Shown one piece after another: positions 27,538 to 34,941 of a stretch of DNA of 39,403 bases. Each line of letters opens with the position of its first letter. Positions within the stretch are counted from its first letter, which is position 1. Both the position numbers and the translations under genes were made by a program. Location: positions 1-39,403 of the IMG/VR virus record IMGVR_UViG_3300034019_000927. The stretch is one strand, 5' to 3'. The notes under the pieces are model-generated. The model was not told the origin of the DNA. It searched no databases and was given only the letters and a program-made list of their open reading frames with translations. Origin of the DNA: a virus.

Positions 27538-30018
27538 ATGGATCCGCTGTTTCCTCCCCGTCGCCGGCCGTCGCTGGACGACTACCGCCCGCTCACGCTG
27601 GTGCGTCCGGAGCCGTCGGATGCGACCGCGACGCGCGCGCTGCGTGACCTGATGGCGATGCAGGAGCAGGCGCGTCGCGCGGGTGCCGGCAGCATGGGCG
27701 TACCCAGCGGGCTGCGCGGCCCGAGTGTGGGCGAGCTGTTAGGCATCGGCGCGGACGTGCTGACGCCGGGGCCCGTTGGCGCTGGGACGGTCATCAGTGG
27801 ACTGGCCGACATGCTGCGCGGCGACGTGCGTGGTGGCGCCGGCAAGATCGGCGCCGACCTCGCGATTGGTCTTTCCACGGCCGGCGTCGGCAGCAAGGTA
27901 AAGGCGGCGCGCAAGCTCAAGAAGCTGGCGGACGTGACGGATGAAGCGGCGCGGAGTGGCCGGGTGGCGGCATCCAACCTCACTGACCAGAGCGTTGCCA
28001 CCGTGTTCGATGACATGAACGCGGCTGAAGCGCTGCAGGCATCCCTGCGCGGCGAGCACCTCAAGCAGAACCCGACCACGGGCCAGTACATCGGCGCGCC
28101 GCGCGGCGTCGATTCGCCCCAGAAGCTGGGCGCCATGCGGTCGCAGGTTGACCAGAAGGTGGAGGGTGGGCTTTCCAATGCGGCGTGGTACACCCGCGCG
28201 CGCGACACGGCTGAAGACGTGTCGGGATTCCAGCAGGGGATGGATCCGCTTTCCGAAGAGGGCCGCATGGCGTCGCTTTTCGCGCGCAGCGGCGCTGCAT
28301 ACAGCCCGCAGGCGACCCCGCCCACCGAAATCAACGCCATGCTGCGCCAGCACAACGCGAAGGTGCTGCGCGGCGACGACATCACTCCGCGCACCGGGGC
28401 GCAGGCGCGCAATGTGGCAACCGCCTACGTGTACAATCCAGTGACTGGCGGATTCACGCTTGAGCCGGCCCGCATTCGGCTGGGCAAGAAGACCGGACCG
28501 TACGCGGACGCCAAGGATCCGACGGTGCCGGAGGACGAGCTGTACAAGACGGCCAACGACATCTGGCACGGGCGCGTGTTCGGCTATCAGGGAAGCAAGA
28601 ACAACCCCGATGCGCTGTTCTCGCGCGGCTTCACGCCGCAAGAGCACGGCTTCCTGACGGGCGAGAACCTGCTTGTGGCAGAGCGGGCGCAGCGCGCGGG
28701 GCTCTTGCCACCGGGCTACTCGTCATTCACGTGGTCGCCCCGCGCCGCGCAGGCTGCTACGTGGGGTGCGGAGCGCTTTCAGCAGATGCTTGAGGCGCAG
28801 AACGCCATGCTGGCGAAGTACCAGAAGGACATGGCGAAGTTCGACCGTGCCAAGGCAAAGGGAAAGAAGGCGACGCGCCCGACGGCGCCCAAGCTGCTGA
28901 CGCTGCAGGAAATGCGCGCGAAGGCGAACGCCGGCATCGACGACGCAGCGCGGCGTCAGGTGGCGGCGATCACGGCCGAGTTCGCCCCCGGCTCCACCAG
29001 CGGCATGTACGAAGGGTTCGGGGCGTTGCCAGCCGAGGCGCAGGAGCAGTTCGCGCGCGAGTCACTGGCGGCGACCGGCGAGCGCAACCCGTTGCTGTCG
29101 GCGTTCCAGATGTTTCAGGAGCCCACGCGCGTGGTGCGCGGTCAGTGGACAGATCCGGCGACGGGCGAGATCACGCAAAGCGTCACCGACGTGGCGCGCC
29201 CGCTGGTGGGGATGCAGAGCTCGGTGCTGGGGCGCAACGCCAAGGGCAACCTCAAGCGTGGAGGCCCTATGATGGACGACGCCAGCCGGGGTGGCCTCGA
29301 GGTCCAGAGCGCCATCGAGGGCGTCATTCGCGGCCAGCAGGGCGTCGGGTTGGGCAAGTTCACGCCCCAGAACTCTAGCATGAAGGGTTCCGAGAAGACC
29401 GGCGCGCACGTGATGGGCAACCCGAACGATCTCGCGCAAGCCAAAGCCGCGCTGGAGGCGGCCGGCCTGAACATCATGGACTACGGCGACACCGGCTTCT
29501 ACGTGGGCCGGTACGCCGACTCCGACTTCACGACTCCCGGCACGGTGTGGAACACCACCGTGGATGGCAAGGACGTGCAGAAGGTGATCAAGCAGACGCT
29601 CACGAAGCTCAAAGGCAACTACGAGATCACCCCGGGGCGGCTGGAGAGCGGCCTCACCACGGTGCCGTGGGGCGAGGAGGGGTCCGGGCAGGTGGCCCGG
29701 TTCCTCGATGAGACGCTCAACCGGCCCGACGTGATCAACGCCGCGCAGCGCCTCGACGTGGCGGGGGTGCCAGCCATGCTGGACGCGCGTCGCGCCGTCG
29801 CGCAGCGGGTTCTGGGTCCGCAGGCCGCCGCCAACCGCCCGGACGTTCAGCGCCTGCTCGACCTCCTGTCGGCCAGCTCCGGCGGCGGGTTCCGGTCCTT
29901 TCAGGACTACGTGCGCCGGCAAGGCTATCAGGGGCTGCCGGCTGTCGGCCTGATGGCTGGCGGTGCGGGGGCTATGGGGATGGCTGGCGCCGGTCCACGG
30001 AACCAGAACGAACGGTAG
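27538..30018 (+). CDS. Internal virion (ejection) protein 5, 826 aa
   Basis: The largest gene of the window, starting at ATG 27538 three bases after the previous stop. Residues about 60-130 are Gly-rich and hydrophobic (VGELLGIGADVLTPGPVGAGTVISGLADMLRGDVRGGAGKIGADLAIGLST), a possible membrane-inserting segment. The central part (about 150-640) is a large mixed domain without a recognised catalytic motif, and the C terminus ends in a Gly/Ala hydrophobic tail (VGLMAGGAGAMGMAGAG). No lysozyme or transglycosylase signature was found, which leaves peptidoglycan passage during ejection unexplained unless this middle domain supplies it. Confidence 0.72.
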   Translation: MDPLFPPRRRPSLDDYRPLTLVRPEPSDATATRALRDLMAMQEQARRAGAGSMGVPSGLRGPSVGELLGIGADVLTPGPVGAGTVISGLADMLRGDVRGGAGKIGADLAIGLSTAGVGSKVKAARKLKKLADVTDEAARSGRVAASNLTDQSVATVFDDMNAAEALQASLRGEHLKQNPTTGQYIGAPRGVDSPQKLGAMRSQVDQKVEGGLSNAAWYTRARDTAEDVSGFQQGMDPLSEEGRMASLFARSGAAYSPQATPPTEINAMLRQHNAKVLRGDDITPRTGAQARNVATAYVYNPVTGGFTLEPARIRLGKKTGPYADAKDPTVPEDELYKTANDIWHGRVFGYQGSKNNPDALFSRGFTPQEHGFLTGENLLVAERAQRAGLLPPGYSSFTWSPRAAQAATWGAERFQQMLEAQNAMLAKYQKDMAKFDRAKAKGKKATRPTAPKLLTLQEMRAKANAGIDDAARRQVAAITAEFAPGSTSGMYEGFGALPAEAQEQFARESLAATGERNPLLSAFQMFQEPTRVVRGQWTDPATGEITQSVTDVARPLVGMQSSVLGRNAKGNLKRGGPMMDDASRGGLEVQSAIEGVIRGQQGVGLGKFTPQNSSMKGSEKTGAHVMGNPNDLAQAKAALEAAGLNIMDYGDTGFYVGRYADSDFTTPGTVWNTTVDGKDVQKVIKQTLTKLKGNYEITPGRLESGLTTVPWGEEGSGQVARFLDETLNRPDVINAAQRLDVAGVPAMLDARRAVAQRVLGPQAAANRPDVQRLLDLLSASSGGGFRSFQDYVRRQGYQGLPAVGLMAGGAGAMGMAGAGPRNQNER

Positions 30019-30041
30019 AGGGCGCGTCGCCTTCCGCGTCG

Positions 30042-30242
30042 GTGCAGACCGTGAAAGTCACCGACGCGGAGGCGTGCATCGCGCGAGCGGGTGCCGCCAC
30101 CGCTGACCCCTCGGGATGGTCGCGATACCAGATGGCTGCGTCTACGTCGGACTGCGGAAGGTTGTACGTCAAGTTTTTGTACTGCCGTCGCATCGTTGAA
30201 CCCGGGAAAGAGTGCGAGCAGGAAACACCACCCGTAACATAA
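30042..30242 (+). CDS. Possible small Cys-containing protein, 66 aa
   Basis: A 66-codon frame from GTG 30042 in the gap between the ejection genes and the lysis genes. The product contains five Cys (EACIARAG, TSDCGRLYV, LYCRRI, GKECEQE) and a short hydrophobic strand. No good ribosome-binding site precedes it, and no family is recognised, so it may not be translated; the space would otherwise be 233 non-coding bases. The Cys content would suit an exported or redox-linked small protein. Confidence 0.4.
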   Translation: MQTVKVTDAEACIARAGAATADPSGWSRYQMAASTSDCGRLYVKFLYCRRIVEPGKECEQETPPVT

Positions 30243-30251
30243 CCGACCCTC

Positions 30252-30503
30252 ATGGATCTCGCCAGCATGGACTTCCAGTCGTTCGCCATCACGTTCGCCG
30301 GTTTCGTGCTCGCGGGATTCTGGCGCGAGATCCACATGTTCAAGCGGGACGTGGGCAAATGGCAGGCCAAGATCGACGTGGTGCTGTTCGGGGCCACGGG
30401 CAGCAACGGGATCAACGGAATCACCAAGGACCACGAGCAGCGGATCCGGCAGCTCGAGAATTTCCACCACGTGGAGCACGGGCACAGTGACCACCAGCAC
30501 TAA
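30252..30503 (+). CDS. Membrane-anchored lysis-region protein, 83 aa
   Basis: Begins MDLASMDFQSFAITFAGFVLAGFWREIHMFKRDVGKWQAKIDVVLFG: one transmembrane span at about residues 9-24, then a charged amphipathic helix and an acidic/His-rich C terminus (HHVEHGHSDHQH). It overlaps the holin gene by 17 bases. Single-span proteins with a short coiled coil at this position are common in phage lysis cassettes, as holin partners or antiholins. The His-rich end could bind metal. The specific role is inferred. Confidence 0.65.
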   Translation: MDLASMDFQSFAITFAGFVLAGFWREIHMFKRDVGKWQAKIDVVLFGATGSNGINGITKDHEQRIRQLENFHHVEHGHSDHQH

Positions 30504-30807
30504 GGCGAAGCTGCTCGAGCTGGTGGAGGACGAGCGGGGGCGGCTGTCTACGGCGCGCTCGCTGCTGTGGGGGTGGAGCATCTACAGCCTGTGTTTCCTG
30601 TCGCTGACGTGGGCGACGGTGAGCAACGGCGCGCTGTCCTTCCTCTCGGCGGTGGAGGTGGCGCTGATTGCGTGGGCGGCTGGCCCGCGCATCGCCCAGT
30701 ACCTCGGGCCGCAGGTGGGCGCGGCGGCTGCGGCGGTGGGGCAGGCGCTGCGCGAGAAGGTGCAGGCGCGCCGGCGCCCGGAGGAGGGATACGAGGTGAG
30801 CAAGTGA
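30487..30807 (+). CDS. Holin-like protein, two transmembrane segments
   Basis: From GTG 30487 the 106-residue product has a charged N terminus (KAKLLELVEDERGRLSTARS), a first span at about 25-45 (LLWGWSIYSLCFLSLTWATVS), a second at about 49-66 (ALSFLSAVEVALIAWAAG), and a basic C-terminal tail (REKVQARRRPEEGYEVSK). Two spans, small size, a charged tail and a position directly before the endolysin fit a class II-like holin, which permeabilises the inner membrane at the time of lysis. Stop and endolysin GTG overlap at 30804-30807. Confidence 0.75.
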   Translation: MTTSTKAKLLELVEDERGRLSTARSLLWGWSIYSLCFLSLTWATVSNGALSFLSAVEVALIAWAAGPRIAQYLGPQVGAAAAAVGQALREKVQARRRPEEGYEVSK

Positions 30808-31247
30808 AGGACGAGGTGGTGCTGGTGGCGGAGCGCTTTGTGGGGTGGGTAAAGGAAGGGACGGGCGCCAACGACGGGCCGTGGGTGGAGGCCATCCAGC
30901 GCACGACGGGGAACCGGCGCGGTGACCCGTGGTGCGCATCGTTCGTGGCGTTCGTGCTGGGGATCGCCTACCGGGGCAAGAACCCGCTGCCGGCGACCGC
31001 GAGCTGCGACGTGCTCCTCGAGTGGGCGCGGAAGGGCGGCCGGGTGACGGCCGAGCCGGTGCCCGGAGACCTGTTCCTCGTGATGCGCAGCCCCACGGAC
31101 GCGGTGCACACGGGGTTCGTCACCCGGGTGACGCCGGAGGTGGTGGGCACCATCGAGGGCAACACGGGGCCGGGGGGGACGCGCGAGGGCTGGGGTGTGT
31201 TTGCTCGGGAGCGGCGACGCAAGGGCCTCCTTTTCGTGAGGGTGTGA
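30804..31247 (+). CDS. Endolysin, CHAP-domain amidase/peptidase
   Basis: A 147-residue lysin started at GTG 30804 overlapping the holin stop. The CHAP signature is clear: Cys44 in DPWCASFV as the nucleophile, His102 in DAVHTGFV as the base, and the EGN (118-120) triplet in TIEGNTGPGGTREGWG, with PVPGDLFLV preceding the His as in the family. CHAP enzymes cut peptidoglycan peptide or amide bonds. It is a single domain without a wall-binding module or signal peptide, so it depends on the holin for release. A spanin-like gene follows directly. Confidence 0.88.
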   Translation: MKDEVVLVAERFVGWVKEGTGANDGPWVEAIQRTTGNRRGDPWCASFVAFVLGIAYRGKNPLPATASCDVLLEWARKGGRVTAEPVPGDLFLVMRSPTDAVHTGFVTRVTPEVVGTIEGNTGPGGTREGWGVFARERRRKGLLFVRV

Positions 31248-31753
31248 TGCGGAAGGCGCTGGAACGGCTGGGGAGCTGGCCCGGGCAGGTGGCGCTGGTG
31301 CTGGCGCTCGCGTCGGCGGCGGTGGGCGCGGTGTGGGCGCACGCCTACCGGGAGGGGCGCGCGGCGGCGCACCGGGAAGGCTACCGGCAGCGGACGGACA
31401 CGGTGCGGGTACTGCTGCGCCAGCTCGACACAGTGTACCGCGCAGACACGGTGCGGCTGTGGCGGCTGGTGCGGCAGGTGGACACGCTCGTGCGGGTCGA
31501 TTCCATCCCGGTGATCGCAGCCGACAGCGCGCGGGCGGACAGCGCGCTGCGCGTGACGACTACCGCCCTCCGCGCGTGTGTCTCTTCGGTGCTGACGTGC
31601 GAGCAGCGGGCCGCGCTCGAGCACCGGCTGCGGCTGGCCGCTGAATCGGCACTGGCGGCACCGCCCGGGCGTCCCTCCCTTCGGACTCGAGCTCGCGACG
31701 CCGGGGCCGGTGCGTTGGCAGGCGCGGCGCTGGTTCTGTTTCTTCGTCGGTGA
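31247..31753 (+). CDS. Spanin-like membrane protein, 168 aa
   Basis: ATG 31247 overlaps the endolysin stop. The 168-residue product has an N-terminal transmembrane span (about 14-31, GQVALVLALASAAVGAVW), a charged helical region (YREGRAAAHREGYRQRTDTVRVLLRQLDTVYRADTV), and a second hydrophobic segment at the C terminus (GAGALAGAALVLFLRR). The first two features resemble inner-membrane spanins (Rz-like), which join inner and outer membranes during lysis of Gram-negative hosts. The C-terminal segment recalls unimolecular spanins, but no lipobox Cys is present. Its last 194 bases are antisense to the repressor gene. Confidence 0.6.
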   Translation: MRKALERLGSWPGQVALVLALASAAVGAVWAHAYREGRAAAHREGYRQRTDTVRVLLRQLDTVYRADTVRLWRLVRQVDTLVRVDSIPVIAADSARADSALRVTTTALRACVSSVLTCEQRAALEHRLRLAAESALAAPPGRPSLRTRARDAGAGALAGAALVLFLRR

Positions 31754-31997
31754 TGTCGCGCCCCGTCATGGGGTGCTCGCACCCGAACGCGAGGTAGCAG
31801 GGCGTCACCCGCAGCACCATCGCAAGCCGCTCGAGCATCTCGAGGTCGGGGATCTTGATCCCGGCCTCGTAGCGCCCAATGGAGGTGCCGGTGGTCCCCA
31901 GCGCCTTCGCGACGCTGGTTTGCGTGACGTTGTAGCCGAGCTCCACGGACAGCGCGTGGCGCGCTTGGAACAGCCTCCGGCCCAAACCGTGCGACAT
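31560..31997 (-). CDS. CI-like repressor, HTH_XRE type, 145 aa
   Basis: Leftward gene opposite the Cro-like gene. Residues about 25-60 form a canonical XRE helix-turn-helix (QTSVAKALGTTGTSIGRYEAGIKIPDLEMLERLAMVL). I choose ATG 31997, preceded by GAGAGGGGAG; upstream ATG 32024 (154 aa) lacks a clear ribosome-binding site and the frame above it is antisense shadow. The C-terminal tail from about residue 85 is basic, low-complexity and overlaps the spanin-like gene on the other strand. There is no S24 (LexA-type) peptidase domain, so RecA-triggered self-cleavage is not expected. Position and the intergenic operators fit the lysogeny repressor. Confidence 0.72.
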   Translation of the reverse strand: MSHGLGRRLFQARHALSVELGYNVTQTSVAKALGTTGTSIGRYEAGIKIPDLEMLERLAMVLRVTPCYLAFGCEHPMTGRDITDEETEPAPRLPTHRPRRRELESEGRDARAVPPVPIQRPAAAGARARPAARTSAPKRHTRGGR

Positions 31998-32055
31998 ATA
32001 GATCGCGGGCTCCCCTCTCGCCATTGAACGCAACACTTTCTGCGGCAATGCCTTA

Positions 32056-32084
32056 CCGCTAACAGGAATGCTTCCGGCCGTCAA
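32056..32084 (-). promoter_or_regulatory. Candidate leftward promoter for the repressor gene
   Basis: TTGACG (32079-32084, minus strand) matches the -35 of the three leftward island promoters, followed after 17 bases by TAGCGG (32056-32061), a poor -10. The weak -10 would suit a maintenance promoter that needs activation. It lies inside a GGCCG..CGGCC inverted repeat (32076-32096). Confidence 0.35.
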
Positions 32085-32100
32085 GGGCTGGCGGCCGTAA

Positions 32101-32163
32101 GGTAGGCGCCCCGACCCGTTGCGCATCCTACCGCCCCGGTGTAGTTTACTCCGTGCGGGTAGG
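32101..32163. promoter_or_regulatory. Immunity operator region (three GGTAGG-type sites)
   Basis: Between cI and cro lie GGTAGG (32101-32106), CCTACC (32127-32132) and GGGTAGG (32157-32163). The latter two face each other around the rightward -10. GGGTAGG followed by AT and pyrimidines matches the operator-like sequence of the leftward promoters (GGGTAGG then ATTCC or CTTCC). This links the immunity switch to the leftward island. Confidence 0.55.
32119..32147 (+). promoter_or_regulatory. Rightward early promoter candidate
   Basis: TTGCGC (32119-32124) and TAGTTT (32142-32147) are separated by 17 bases, reading into the Cro-like gene at 32215. A CCTACC operator-like site lies between the two boxes and GGGTAGG lies 10 bases after the -10, so a repressor bound here would block it. 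Confidence 0.6.
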
Positions 32164-32214
32164 ATCTTCTCCGCGTCGAGCAGCATAGCCAACCTCCAGC
32201 ATAGGGGATTTCGT

Positions 32215-32481
32215 ATGACGGCACCAGTCCCTCAGCCGCCGCCGCGTGACAGCATCCACCGCGAGTTACGTGCCGCGCTGGCATTGTCGGGGCTGTCCGT
32301 GCGGCAGGTCGCACAGGACTTGGGGGTGACCCCCGACCACCTGTACATGGTCAGCACGGGCCGGCGGCAATCGCGCCGGTTGCGTCAGGTGCTGGACGAC
32401 TTCATCGCGGGCGTGCTGGCGGACGACACCGCCGGCGAAGGCAGCCCCGAGGCGCGGCATGAGGCGGCGTCGCAGGCGTAG
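32215..32481 (+). CDS. Cro-like helix-turn-helix protein, 88 aa
   Basis: ATG 32215 follows AGGGGATTTCGT, a good ribosome-binding site; the open frame upstream to 32119 covers the promoter and is not coding. Residues about 17-62 contain a helix-turn-helix (LRAALALSGLSVRQVAQDLGVTPDHLYMVSTGRRQSRRLRQVLDDF). The C terminus is acidic and Ala-rich. As the first rightward gene, divergent from the CI-like repressor, it is best read as Cro or an early activator. The 61 bases after it hold no gene. Confidence 0.72.
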   Translation: MTAPVPQPPPRDSIHRELRAALALSGLSVRQVAQDLGVTPDHLYMVSTGRRQSRRLRQVLDDFIAGVLADDTAGEGSPEARHEAASQA

Positions 32482-32542
32482 GTCGATGTGGTGGTTCCAC
32501 GTGAGGTCCGCAGCAGGTTCATCAACTACGCAAGGGGGCACG

Positions 32543-32710
32543 ATGATGTTGGACGAGACGCGGGACGCGATCCGTGCGCTGCAGGAGGCGGTGGCGCGGC
32601 TGGAGCAGCGGGTGGACGAGCTGGAGGTGGAGGCGGCGCGTCGCGAGGAGCAGGCGCAGCAGCGGCTGGCGCGGTTGGTGGATGCGTCGTTTGGCCGGGG
32701 GGATGCGTGA
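32543..32710 (+). CDS. Small coiled-coil protein, 55 aa
   Basis: ATG 32543 lies behind AAGGGGG and the stop overlaps the exonuclease ATG. The product reads MMLDETRDAIRALQEAVARLEQRVDELEVEAARREEQAQQRLARLVDA: a continuous heptad pattern over nearly the whole chain, so a dimeric or trimeric coiled coil. Function unknown. Coupling to the exonuclease suggests that it belongs to the recombination operon. Confidence 0.6.
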   Translation: MMLDETRDAIRALQEAVARLEQRVDELEVEAARREEQAQQRLARLVDASFGRGDA

Positions 32711-33438
32711 TGGACAACCCGGTCGTGCTTGACATTGAGACGGTCCCGCTCGCGAGCAGCATGGCGCTGCCCTACCCCGAGGCGCAGCGGCAGCCGCCCG
32801 CGAACTACAAGAGCGAGGAGGCGATCAGCCGCTGGCGCGAGGCCGACCGCGCGGCGTGGGAGACGGAGCGCGTCAAGGCGTACAGCCTCAACCCCCGGCT
32901 GGGGCGCGTGCTGTGCGTGGGGCTGACGCCCGCCGTCGGCGGTGACGACGTGCAGGTGATGGAGGCGTGGAACGAGTCGGAGGAGCGCTTCGCGGTGTGG
33001 CGCACCTTCGAGTTGCTGGCGCTTCGCGAGGGGGAGGTGGTGACGTGGAACGGGCACTTTGACCTCCGGTTCCTGCTGGTGCGCGGGCTGATCCTTGGCG
33101 TCGAGCTCCCCAAGCGCCTGCTGTACACGAACCGCGTGCAGGGGTGGTTCAAGCGGTACACGCTGTACCCGCACTTCGACTGCAAGGCGGCGCTGATGAA
33201 CCACGAAGTGCGCGTGAGCGGCGAGGGGCTGGACGAGTGGGCGCAGGCGCTGGGCGTGGCGGGCAAGACCCCGGGGATGGACGGCGGCGCGGTGTGGCCG
33301 CTGTACAACGCGGGGCAGTTCGAGGCCATCGCGGAGTACTGCCGGCAGGACGTGCGGACCACGCGCGACATCTTCCGCCGCATTGCGCCGACGTTCTCTT
33401 CGTGGGGCGTGCCACACGTGCTGGAGGCCGGCCTGTGA
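32710..33438 (+). CDS. DnaQ/PolB-like 3'-5' exonuclease
   Basis: The 242-residue product carries the DEDD exonuclease motifs: Exo I LDIETVP (D8, E10), Exo II NGHFDLRFL (114-122, with D118), and Exo III YCRQDVRTTRDIF (210-222, with D214). The form resembles predicted PolB-related exonucleases with a Tyr before the last Asp. Such enzymes degrade single-stranded or recessed DNA ends. Here, two genes before RecT, it may prepare single-stranded DNA for annealing, in place of a lambda-type exonuclease. No polymerase domain is attached. Confidence 0.82.
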   Translation: MDNPVVLDIETVPLASSMALPYPEAQRQPPANYKSEEAISRWREADRAAWETERVKAYSLNPRLGRVLCVGLTPAVGGDDVQVMEAWNESEERFAVWRTFELLALREGEVVTWNGHFDLRFLLVRGLILGVELPKRLLYTNRVQGWFKRYTLYPHFDCKAALMNHEVRVSGEGLDEWAQALGVAGKTPGMDGGAVWPLYNAGQFEAIAEYCRQDVRTTRDIFRRIAPTFSSWGVPHVLEAGL

Positions 33439-33821
33439 CGCTTAACGAGTGGAGGACTCAGTCCGACGAAGGCGTGCAGCGGGTGCTGCACCAACTCGAG
33501 AATGCCCGCAAGGAGATGGCGCTGCTGTGCCTTGACTGGCCGACGGAGAAAGTAGTGCGCCGCGACAGCTACGTCGCCGGACTGGTGGACAAGGGCGGGG
33601 CCGACATCGTGGCGTGCATTGTTGACATGGGGCATATGCGAGCGACGCTGATGTACAACTCAATGCGCGAGATGACGGACCATGCATTGGATGTACGCCG
33701 TGCGGTGGGCCGTGTCCTTCGTCACTGGACCGACGAGGACATCAAAGGCGTGCGGCGCCAACCGCACATGTGGGGCCTCGACACCGAGATTCTCGACAAT
33801 ATCGACAAGGGGGAGCTGTGA
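33435..33821 (+). CDS. Hypothetical protein between exonuclease and RecT, 128 aa
   Basis: From GTG 33435 (overlapping the exonuclease stop) to a stop overlapping the RecT GTG, so it is coupled on both sides. The 128-residue product is mostly helical ([72 protein letters not shown]). No motif is recognised. Its tight insertion in the recombination operon suggests an accessory factor for RecT or the exonuclease. Confidence 0.6.
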   Translation: MTLNEWRTQSDEGVQRVLHQLENARKEMALLCLDWPTEKVVRRDSYVAGLVDKGGADIVACIVDMGHMRATLMYNSMREMTDHALDVRRAVGRVLRHWTDEDIKGVRRQPHMWGLDTEILDNIDKGEL

Positions 33822-34684
33822 GCACTGCCGTGACGAAGATGAACAACGGGACCGTCGCCCCCATGGAGGGGGCGGCGCTGTCCCGGGAGCAGGTGGAGCT
33901 GATCAAGCGCACCATCGCCAAGGGCGCGACGGACGACGAGCTGGCGCTGTTCGCGCAGCAGGTGCAGCGCACCGGGCTGGACCCGTTCGCGCGGCAGATT
34001 TACGCCATCAAGCGCTGGGACAGCCGCGAGCGTCGCGAGGTGATGGCGGTGCAGGTGAGCATCGACGGGTTCCGGCTGATCGCGGAGCGCACAGCGCGCT
34101 ACGCCGGCCAGACGCCCGCGCAGTGGTGCGGCGAGGACGGCGTGTGGTGTGACGTGTGGCTGAAGTCGCACCCACCGGCCGCCGCCCGGGTAGGCGTGCT
34201 GCGGCACGACTTCGCGCAGCCGCTGTACGCCGTCGCCACGCTGCCCGAATACCGGCAGTTGACCAAGGAAGGGAAGCCCAGCGGGCTGTGGGGCAAGATG
34301 CCGGCGGTGATGCTGGCGAAGTGTGCCGAGGCGCTCGCGTTGCGGAAGGCGTTCCCGCAGGAACTGAGCGGCCTCTACACCAGCGACGAGATGGGGCAGG
34401 CCAGCGTGGCGCCCACGGAGTCGTCCGGGGAGGCGCAGGAGGAGATTCCGGCCCTCCCCGCGCCGGCACCGGCGCTGCCGACGCTGGACGAGGCGCTGCG
34501 CATCACGGTGAAGGGGCGGACGCTGGGCGACATGAGCACGGAGCACCTCGAGAAGTTGCTGGCGTGGGCGATAGAGAAGGAGAACGTCGTGATGGCCCAC
34601 GCGGTGGAGCTGGTGCTGTTCGACCGGGCGGCGCAGCAGGACATGGACGAGGACGCGGCGGAAGCCGAGGGGCTGGTGGCATGA
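33818..34684 (+). CDS. recT: RecT/Bet-family single-strand annealing protein
   Basis: The 288-residue protein (GTG 33818) contains the lambda Bet/RecT core: [46 protein letters not shown], then [35 protein letters not shown], and [30 protein letters not shown]. These blocks are highly characteristic. It binds single-stranded DNA and anneals complementary strands, supporting recombination-dependent concatemer formation. The acidic C-terminal part ([24 protein letters not shown]) is typical of a partner-binding tail. It works with the DnaQ-like exonuclease and RusA in this genome. Confidence 0.9.
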   Translation: MSTAVTKMNNGTVAPMEGAALSREQVELIKRTIAKGATDDELALFAQQVQRTGLDPFARQIYAIKRWDSRERREVMAVQVSIDGFRLIAERTARYAGQTPAQWCGEDGVWCDVWLKSHPPAAARVGVLRHDFAQPLYAVATLPEYRQLTKEGKPSGLWGKMPAVMLAKCAEALALRKAFPQELSGLYTSDEMGQASVAPTESSGEAQEEIPALPAPAPALPTLDEALRITVKGRTLGDMSTEHLEKLLAWAIEKENVVMAHAVELVLFDRAAQQDMDEDAAEAEGLVA

Positions 34685-34941
34685 GCGACGTGACCGAGAA
34701 GACCGTTCACGACATCCCGGTGTCGATGACGGTCGGCGCGAGCGGTAAGCTGCTGGTGCTGACGGCCGCCGGCAACATGTGGGAGTGGAGCAGCAAGGAA
34801 CGGCGCTGGGGGCGGATGCAGCCGGTGCCGCTGACCATGGCGTGGGACGAGTACATGCAGCAGGCGATGCAGGGGCCGGCGCAGGAGCAGGGCCAGAGTG
34901 ACGACAAGCCGGGTGAGCCGGAGAAAGCGCAGGAGGCATGA
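34681..34941 (+). CDS. Small beta-rich hypothetical protein, 86 aa
   Basis: ATG 34681 overlaps the RecT stop and its stop overlaps the integrase ATG. The 86-residue product begins [37 protein letters not shown]: a strand-rich start with a Trp pair, then a Gln/Glu-rich tail. No domain is recognised. Coupling with integrase would suit an excisionase or recombination accessory, but the sequence lacks a clear winged-helix Xis pattern. Confidence 0.55.
   Translation: MSDVTEKTVHDIPVSMTVGASGKLLVLTAAGNMWEWSSKERRWGRMQPVPLTMAWDEYMQQAMQGPAQEQGQSDDKPGEPEKAQEA

Noticed and set aside
27538-30018. Lysozyme or transglycosylase domain in the largest ejection protein
   Set aside because: No catalytic Glu motif of the soluble lytic transglycosylase or lysozyme type could be found by eye; the domain function stays open.
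32494-32509. Second possible parS-like site around CCACGTGAGG after the Cro-like gene
   Set aside because: Only the left half and centre match the parS consensus; the right half diverges at four positions, which is expected by chance for a CACGTG-containing sequence.
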